A program made the translations under genes and the position numbers. This document shows, piece after piece, positions 7,532 through 12,647 of a DNA stretch of 12,647 nt. The notes below the pieces were generated by a model. It searched no databases, was not told where the DNA came from, and saw only the letters and a program-made list of their open reading frames with translations. Origin of the DNA: Methylophilaceae bacterium UBA5127 (GTDB lineage Bacteria > Pseudomonadota > Gammaproteobacteria > Burkholderiales > Methylophilaceae). The stretch covers positions 1-12,647 of the forward strand of contig DHYP01000004.1 in the NCBI GenBank assembly GCA_002414145.1, given 5' to 3'. How positions within the stretch are numbered: position 1 is the first letter of the stretch; every line of letters starts with the position of its first letter.

Positions 7532-8281
7532 TTAGTTCTTCAGTTTAGAGTCTTTTTTAGCTGAGAAAGCTTCGCCAACTTCTGTGTTAGCCTGCATGTC
7601 ATTTAATTGCACTAATTGTGCTTGTAACGAGGTGATGATCTTATCTTGTTTTTCGGCGTGATCTAGTAAGCTGTGTATGGCTTTAGTAATCGGGTCGTTT
7701 TCATCATTGCCTATCGCATATGCACTAAAGCCAATTTTTTGCGCAGTATGGTCACGCTGTTTAGCTTTTTCCTCTTCTAAAATACGGGCAGGAATCCCTA
7801 CGGCTGTGGCATTTTCAGGCACGTCTTTGACTACAACAGCATTGGAGCCGATCTTGGCGTTTTTGCCTATGGTGATCGGACCGAGCACTTTGGCACCAGC
7901 ACCAATGACTACCCCAGTTTCTAATGTGGGGTGACGTTTACCTTTATTCCATGTAGTTCCGCCTAAAGTCACACCATGATAGAGCGTGCAGTCGTCACCG
8001 ATGACTGCTGTTTCGCCAATGACGACCCCCATGCCGTGGTCGATGAACACGCGACGACCAATGGTCGCGCCTGGGTGAATTTCAATACCAGTCAGCCAAC
8101 GTCCGATATGAGAAGATACACGACCTAGCCAATAAAAATTGTTTTTCCATAACCAATGGCTAAAGCGATGCATAATGAGCGCGTGTACGCCAGGATAGGT
8201 GGTGAGTATTTCCCAATGCGTACGCGCGGCGGGGTCGCGCTCAAACACAATGGAGATGTCTTCTTTTAGATGATTAAACAT
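7532..8281 (-). CDS. cysE: Serine O-acetyltransferase CysE
   Basis: Transfers acetyl from acetyl-CoA to serine, making O-acetylserine for cysteine synthesis in the cytoplasm. The 249 residues show an N-terminal helical part (to about 62) and a left-handed beta-helix of hexapeptide repeats (about 66-165). Key motifs are [24 protein letters not shown], with Asp81-His82 as likely catalytic residues, and [10 protein letters not shown] (His102), typical of CoA binding. The helical N-terminus is short, as in the EpsC-type CysE. After the beta-helix there is a tail of about 80 residues, including a possible coiled coil near 200-228 ([20 protein letters not shown]), longer than in many short CysE proteins. 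It lies upstream of iscR on the same strand, consistent with supplying cysteine to the desulfurases; cysE also neighbours isc genes in Azotobacter. Confidence 0.95.
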   Translation of the reverse strand: MFNHLKEDISIVFERDPAARTHWEILTTYPGVHALIMHRFSHWLWKNNFYWLGRVSSHIGRWLTGIEIHPGATIGRRVFIDHGMGVVIGETAVIGDDCTLYHGVTLGGTTWNKGKRHPTLETGVVIGAGAKVLGPITIGKNAKIGSNAVVVKDVPENATAVGIPARILEEEKAKQRDHTAQKIGFSAYAIGNDENDPITKAIHSLLDHAEKQDKIITSLQAQLVQLNDMQANTEVGEAFSAKKDSKLKN

Positions 8282-8553
8282 TCCGATATTATGCCATAAG
8301 TCACATTGGTAGGCGTTCGACTAATGATTAAGCAATTGAGATAAATCATACTATTGAATAAGAAAATTGTTTGGGTATCAAACCTTGGAATAAGACCAGA
8401 TAAATAGGGCTTTTGTGCAAATTTAATGCTGTTAAGTATGGATAAAATGCGAGACATGACAAAATTAACTAGAATAAAAAGTATCGTTGGTTATACACTT
8501 AGCATTCAATGCGCTTTATATTCAATCCAATCTAGTATGGCAGAATAGGGCTT
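8282..8553. other. Divergent intergenic region between cysE and fhcB
   Basis: These 272 bases must hold the promoters of both cysE (leftward) and the fhc operon (rightward). The region is AT-rich with no strong hairpin, repeat or RNA gene that I could recognise. A TATATT near 8517 could be a -10 box for fhcB, but the -35 spaced to it is poor. CATAAT close to the cysE start is equally weak. A 63-codon minus-strand frame (8266-8457) overlaps the cysE start and looks spurious. Confidence 0.5.
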
Positions 8554-9777
8554 ATGCAAATGTCCAATCCATCCGCTTTGATCAACGCTACTTGCCCAGC
8601 ATGTGGTTTGTTGTGTGATGATGTCGTTGTTTCAGTAACACCACCTTTAAACGGACAGGTAGCATCCACCAGTACTTGTAGTAAAAGCATTGCATTTTTC
8701 TCACAAGCATCTTTAGACACATCACCCAGAATATTAGGTAAGTCTGTGACACTAGCGGAAGCGATGGCTGAGGTTGCGACAATATTAAAAAACTCAAAAC
8801 AGCCTTTACTGGCTGGCTTTAGTACAGATATAGCGGGCTTTAGAGCTGCGCATCGGTTTGCAGAAAAAACCAACGCAGGTTTAGCGCATATGAATGCCAC
8901 TACCACATGGCGCAATCTAAAAGTATTGCAAAGTACTGGGTGGCAAACCACAACACTCACGGAGGTTAAAAATCGGGCAGATGTGATTGTGTGTATTGGT
9001 ACTGACGTGGTGCAGCATAATCCACGCTTTTTTGAACGTGTCGTATGGACAAAAGAGGCCATGTTTGTTGACCCACAAGCACGAGACATTATTTATCTAG
9101 GTGGCCAAGGGTTAGATACTTCATATGGTGTTTCGCCGAGCGGTAAGCAGCCGAGCATATTGCCATGTGCACCAGCTCAACTGCCTGAGCTGACGGCAGC
9201 ATTGCATGCATTGGTGAATGGTAAAGTGCTTAAATCCAATCAAGTTGCGGGAGTTCCAATGGCTGATCTGGCTAGTGTTGCTGAGCGATTGAAACAAGCC
9301 AAATATGCGGTACTGGTGTGGATTGCCAAAGATATGGATTTCGCACATGCGGAATTAGCGATTCAGCAAATCACACAAACGGTGGTAACCCTCAATGAAA
9401 CCACACGTGCAGGAGGCTTAGCGCTGGGTGGTAGCGATGGCGATACAACCGTAAATTATGCGCATACTTGGTTAAACGGCTTGGCGATACAACAAGAGAC
9501 GCTGCCAGTACACGATGCGCTTATTTGGGTGAACAGTTTTAGCCCAGATAAGCCTTTGCCAAAGACAGCTAAGCCTTTGATTGTATTGGGTCACCCTGCC
9601 ATTAAGTTTGAAGTTGAACCCGAGGTATTTATTCCAATCGCCACACCAGGACTGGATTGTGACGGCACTTTGTTTAGAGTGGACTCGTCAGTGGTATTGC
9701 CGTTAAAACAAGTGCGTGAGCGTAATGTACCTACCTTGGCGCAAGTGTTGGTGCAAGTAGAGGATTTGCTAGCATGA
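8554..9777 (+). CDS. fhcB: Formyltransferase/hydrolase complex subunit B (FwdB/FmdB-like)
   Basis: Subunit of the bacterial Fhc complex, homologous to the tungsten/molybdenum subunit of archaeal formylmethanofuran dehydrogenase. The 407 residues begin with a cysteine motif NATCPACGLLCDDVV plus a later STCSK, giving Cys14, Cys17, Cys21 and Cys42. This is the pattern that binds [4Fe-4S] in FwdB and formate dehydrogenases. Where archaeal FwdB has the metal-binding cysteine (SVCHG, near residue 118), this protein reads NATTTWRN (114-121), with no cysteine or selenocysteine. This fits a non-redox subunit, as established for Fhc, which hydrolyses rather than oxidises. The ATG at 8554 sits only 3 bases after AGGG; the ATG at 8560 has better spacing (9 bases) and may be the true start. 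The stop overlaps fhcA as ATGA. Confidence 0.92.
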   Translation: MQMSNPSALINATCPACGLLCDDVVVSVTPPLNGQVASTSTCSKSIAFFSQASLDTSPRILGKSVTLAEAMAEVATILKNSKQPLLAGFSTDIAGFRAAHRFAEKTNAGLAHMNATTTWRNLKVLQSTGWQTTTLTEVKNRADVIVCIGTDVVQHNPRFFERVVWTKEAMFVDPQARDIIYLGGQGLDTSYGVSPSGKQPSILPCAPAQLPELTAALHALVNGKVLKSNQVAGVPMADLASVAERLKQAKYAVLVWIAKDMDFAHAELAIQQITQTVVTLNETTRAGGLALGGSDGDTTVNYAHTWLNGLAIQQETLPVHDALIWVNSFSPDKPLPKTAKPLIVLGHPAIKFEVEPEVFIPIATPGLDCDGTLFRVDSSVVLPLKQVRERNVPTLAQVLVQVEDLLA

Positions 9778-11441
9778 TTACTCTCCTCAAAAATGGCAAA
9801 GTGTTTGATCCCGCCCATGGCAAAGATGGCGTAGTGCAGGATATCTATATTCGTGATGGTCGTATTATCAGCAAGCCAGCAGACACCGAAAAAATTGGTC
9901 AAACATTTGATTTAAAAGGAAAAGTTGTGATGGCGGGTGCGATTGATATGCATAGCCATATAGGTGGTGGTAAAGTCAATATTGCACGCATGATGCTGCC
10001 TGAATATCAGGAAACTAAACGTTACACGGAGCCAGAAGCGCACATCTGTACGTCCAATTGCAGTCACAACGCAACCCCAAGTACGACCGATACTGGCATG
10101 CGTTATATTGAAATGGGGTATACCGCTGCGTTTGAACCAGCAGTACTCGCCATTAATGCCAGACAAGCGCATTTTGAAATGGGTGACACGCCTATGATAG
10201 ATAAGGGCGGTTACGCAGTATTAGGTAATGATGACTACTTTCTGCGTTTATTAGCTAATAAAGCAGAACAAAAAGTGATTAACGATTATGTCGCGTGGAC
10301 GCTCAACGCAACACAGACCATAGGCATTAAAGTTGTGAATCCTGGTGGGATTTCCGCATTTAAATTTAATCAGCGTCGCTTGAATTTAGATGAAAATAAT
10401 GTGCATTACCAAGTGACACCGCGTCAAATTTTACAAAGTTTAAGTCGCGCCGTGCATGAACTTGGTATTGCTAAACCGTTGCATGTGCACTGTAATAATT
10501 TGGGTGCGGCTGGCAATTTTCAGACGACGCTAGATACGATGGGAGCGAGTGATGGCATTCCTATGCACCTCACGCACATTCAGTTTCATAGTTATGGCAC
10601 AGAAGGCGATAAGAAGTTTTCATCTGCAGCAGCGCAGATTGCCGAAGCTTTGAATAAAAATAAACATATTACCGCCGATGTTGGACAGATTTTGTTTGGA
10701 CAAACCGTCACCACTTCTGGCGATAATATGATGCAACATTTGAATGCTAAGCACGCCAATCCTAAGAAGTCCGTGATTATGGATATTGAGTGTGATGCAG
10801 GTTGTGGTGTTGTGCCGTTTAAGTATCGTGACCAAAACTATGTCAATGCCTTGCAATGGGCGATTGGTTTGGAAATCTTTTTAAGTGTTGAAGATCCGTG
10901 GCGTATCTTTTTAACGACTGATCATCCCAATGGAGCGCCGTTCACAAGCTACCCACATTTGATTCGCTTGCTGATGGATAAAAACTTTAGAAATGATGCT
11001 TTTGCAAAACTTAACTTAGATGCGCAGGCAATGAGCAATCTGAGTAGTTTGAATCGCGAATATAGTCTGTATGAAATCGCGATTATGACACGTGCTGGTG
11101 CAGCAAAATTAATAGGTCTGAACAATTGCGGGCATTTGGGTGTTGGCGCAACGGCTGATATTACGGTCTACACTGACCAAGTTGACCGTGAAGCTATGTT
11201 TGCAAAGCCAGACTATGTATTTAAAGACGGTGAGTTGGTCGTAAAAGAGGGGAAGGTAGTCAAAGTAGCCTGGGGTAAAACACACACGGCTAAACCTGAT
11301 TTTGACGCGCATGTTGAAAAAGATCTGCAAGATTATTTTGATAAATATCACACGATTAAAGTGGATAACTTTAAAATCAGTGATAATGAAATCGCGGATG
11401 ATGGTAGAAATAGTGTAATTAATCATTTTTATAAAAAATAA
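9774..11441 (+). CDS. fhcA: Formyltransferase/hydrolase complex subunit A (amidohydrolase)
   Basis: Catalytic hydrolase subunit of Fhc, releasing formate from formyl-methylofuran. It has 555 residues and belongs to the amidohydrolase superfamily, homologous to FwdA/FmdA. Metal-site motifs are visible: DMHSH (His60, His62), GIKVVNPGG (Lys186, expected carbamylated metal bridge), HVHCNN (His237, His239), HLTHIQFH (His265, His268) and TTDHPN (Asp383, expected catalytic Asp). A C-terminal beta-sandwich part (GATADITVYTDQ, then FKDGELVVKEGKVV) closes the fold. It overlaps fhcB by 4 bases (ATGA) and is followed after 16 bases by a flavoprotein gene rather than directly by fhcD. The role is known from methylotrophs with the tetrahydromethanopterin pathway; residue assignments are by motif alignment from memory. 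Confidence 0.95.
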   Translation: MITLLKNGKVFDPAHGKDGVVQDIYIRDGRIISKPADTEKIGQTFDLKGKVVMAGAIDMHSHIGGGKVNIARMMLPEYQETKRYTEPEAHICTSNCSHNATPSTTDTGMRYIEMGYTAAFEPAVLAINARQAHFEMGDTPMIDKGGYAVLGNDDYFLRLLANKAEQKVINDYVAWTLNATQTIGIKVVNPGGISAFKFNQRRLNLDENNVHYQVTPRQILQSLSRAVHELGIAKPLHVHCNNLGAAGNFQTTLDTMGASDGIPMHLTHIQFHSYGTEGDKKFSSAAAQIAEALNKNKHITADVGQILFGQTVTTSGDNMMQHLNAKHANPKKSVIMDIECDAGCGVVPFKYRDQNYVNALQWAIGLEIFLSVEDPWRIFLTTDHPNGAPFTSYPHLIRLLMDKNFRNDAFAKLNLDAQAMSNLSSLNREYSLYEIAIMTRAGAAKLIGLNNCGHLGVGATADITVYTDQVDREAMFAKPDYVFKDGELVVKEGKVVKVAWGKTHTAKPDFDAHVEKDLQDYFDKYHTIKVDNFKISDNEIADDGRNSVINHFYKK

Positions 11442-11457
11442 AGCACTTGAGGACAAC

Positions 11458-12117
11458 ATGAGCAGACTTTACGGTAAACAGCACAGGAAATTACAAGCGC
11501 AATTTGGCACCGAAAAAATGGCGGATCGGATTGAAGAGCTTGCCTGTCATACGACGTTTGATGAGGATGCCAAATGTTTTATTGAGCAGAGTGAGATGTT
11601 CTTTTTAACGACGATTGATGATAAAGGTCGACCTACAGTTTCATTTAAAGGAGGTCGTGCAGGTTTTGTCAAAGTGCTGGATGCAGAGACACTCCTATTT
11701 CCCAGTTATGATGGTAACGGTATGTTTTTAAGTATGGGAAATATTACAGGTAACCCACAAATCGGGATGCTGTTTATCTCGTTTGAGCGTCCACATCGGA
11801 TTCGTGTACAAGGTACAGCGAGCATCTCGCAAGATCCCACACTGCTTGCGCACTATCAAGAAGCAGATTTTGTCGTGACTGTGAAATTATCTGAATTATG
11901 GCAGAACTGTCCACGCTATATTCCGCAGATGCAAAAAATACGTACCTCTCGCTACATTCCGAGTGCTGAATGTGAGACACCGCTTGCTGAGTGGAAGCGC
12001 GTGGATTTAATGCAAGATGTGTTAGTGCCTGCAGATCTAGCAAAAGCAAAGTCAGTGGGCACGATCGAGATTGGCGAATGGATTGCTAAAATTCAGTCTG
12101 GCGCACCAGATGCTTAA
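11458..12117 (+). CDS. PPOX-type FMN-binding flavoprotein inside the fhc operon
   Basis: A 219-residue protein of the pyridoxamine 5'-phosphate oxidase-like, FMN-binding split-barrel superfamily. The barrel runs roughly from residue 43 (EQSEMFFLTTIDDKGRPTVSFKGG) through the phosphate-binding-like stretch SYDGNGMFLSMGNITGNPQIGMLF (83-106) to RIRVQGTASI (114-123). CPRYIP at 151-156 is typical of one PPOX subfamily (proteins often named MSMEG_1061-like). It is not true PdxH. The ATG has a GAGG ribosome site 7 bases upstream. It lies in line with the operon, 16 bases after fhcA and 18 before fhcD, so co-transcription is likely. The substrate is unknown. A link to methylofuran or tetrahydromethanopterin metabolism is suggested only by position. 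Confidence 0.85.
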   Translation: MSRLYGKQHRKLQAQFGTEKMADRIEELACHTTFDEDAKCFIEQSEMFFLTTIDDKGRPTVSFKGGRAGFVKVLDAETLLFPSYDGNGMFLSMGNITGNPQIGMLFISFERPHRIRVQGTASISQDPTLLAHYQEADFVVTVKLSELWQNCPRYIPQMQKIRTSRYIPSAECETPLAEWKRVDLMQDVLVPADLAKAKSVGTIEIGEWIAKIQSGAPDA

Positions 12118-12135
12118 GTGACATAGGAAAAATCA

Positions 12136-12647
12136 GTGCAAATTAATGGCGTACAAATAGACGATACCTTTGCCGAGGCATTTAATATGCGCGGCACAAG
12201 AGTATTGATTACTGCGCAGAATCTCAAGTGGGCTTATCATGCAGCCCATGCCATGACCGGTTTTGCAACCAGCGTGATTGGCTGTGGTGTAGAGGCCGGC
12301 ATAGAACGTGAACTTTCTGTGGATGAGACGCCAGATGGTCGTCCTGGTTTGAGTATTCTGATGTTTGCGATGGGTAGCAAAGTGCTGATGCAGCAACTGG
12401 AAACACGTATGGGTCAGTGTATTCTCACTTGCCCAACAGCCGCTGCTTTCTCTGGCATTGATTCTGATGACCAAATCAGCCTTGGTAAACATTTACGTTA
12501 TTTTGGCGATGGATATCAAATTTCTAAATTGATTCAAGGTAAACGATATTGGCGTATTCCCGTGATGGATGGTGAGTTTTTAACGCAAGAAACGACAGGC
12601 ATGGTGCGTGCAATTGGTGGAGGTAATTTTTTAGTGTTAGGGCAAAG
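12136..12647 (+). CDS. fhcD: Formylmethanofuran:tetrahydromethanopterin formyltransferase, 5' part
   Basis: Formyltransferase subunit of Fhc, moving the formyl group from formyl-tetrahydromethanopterin to methylofuran. The reading frame starts at a GTG (12136) with AGGA 8 bases upstream and stays open to the window edge, giving 170 residues of an expected 300 or so. The N-terminus (INGVQIDDTFAEAF, then MRGTRVLITAQNLKWA) and the blocks TGFATSVIGCGVEAGIER, ETPDGRPG and CILTCPTAAAF are strong signatures of Ftr/FhcD. It follows the flavoprotein gene by 18 bases, so it belongs to the same operon. The rest of the gene, and possibly fhcC, lies beyond the window. Confidence 0.94.
   Translation, partial: MQINGVQIDDTFAEAFNMRGTRVLITAQNLKWAYHAAHAMTGFATSVIGCGVEAGIERELSVDETPDGRPGLSILMFAMGSKVLMQQLETRMGQCILTCPTAAAFSGIDSDDQISLGKHLRYFGDGYQISKLIQGKRYWRIPVMDGEFLTQETTGMVRAIGGGNFLVLGQ

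Noticed and set aside
8266..8457. 63-codon minus-strand frame upstream of cysE
   Set aside because: It overlaps the cysE start, has no convincing ribosome site or recognisable protein features, and fills what should be a divergent promoter region.
12133..12492. 119-codon minus-strand frame opposite the fhcD start
   Set aside because: The plus strand encodes unmistakable FhcD motifs here; the opposite frame shows no family features.

Overview
The window looks like chromosomal DNA of a betaproteobacterial methylotroph, most likely a Methylophilaceae member of the Methylotenera/Methylophilus kind. This is inferred from moderate-to-low GC, an Isc cluster of proteobacterial type, and genes of the bacterial formyltransferase/hydrolase (Fhc) complex, which belongs to tetrahydromethanopterin-linked formaldehyde oxidation. 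The species cannot be fixed from sequence reading alone.

Layout. (1) Bases 1-566, plus strand: the 3' part of a beta-carbonic anhydrase whose start lies before the window. (2) Bases 582-7460, minus strand: a complete iron-sulfur assembly operon in the order iscR, a second group I cysteine desulfurase, iscS, iscU, iscA, hscB, hscA, fdx, converging on the carbonic anhydrase. Most junctions are tight (a 1-base iscR/desulfurase overlap, a 4-base iscA/hscB overlap). Two are opened by repeats: the 273-base iscS-iscU gap holds two inverted copies of a hairpin-bearing repeat, and the 196-base hscA-fdx gap holds a REP-doublet-like inverted repeat. No iscX follows fdx. (3) Bases 7532-8281, minus strand: cysE (serine acetyltransferase), just upstream of the iscR promoter. 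That promoter carries a near-consensus IscR type 1 operator over its -35 box. (4) Bases 8282-8553: a divergent intergenic region. (5) Bases 8554 to the end, plus strand: fhcB, fhcA, a PPOX-type flavoprotein gene, and the first 170 codons of fhcD, cut by the window edge.

How the genes work together. CysE makes O-acetylserine for cysteine synthesis. IscS, and probably the second desulfurase, take sulfur from cysteine. IscU is the scaffold, IscA an A-type carrier, HscA/HscB the chaperone pair that releases the cluster, and Fdx the electron donor. IscR senses cluster supply and represses the operon. The Fhc proteins move the formyl group from formyl-tetrahydromethanopterin to methylofuran and hydrolyse it to formate. 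The most unusual points are the flavoprotein gene inside the fhc operon, the second desulfurase, FhcB's retained Fe-S-type cysteines with no apparent catalytic cysteine, and the inverted repeat pair inside the isc operon. No full new system such as a defence island, CRISPR array or mobile element is visible.
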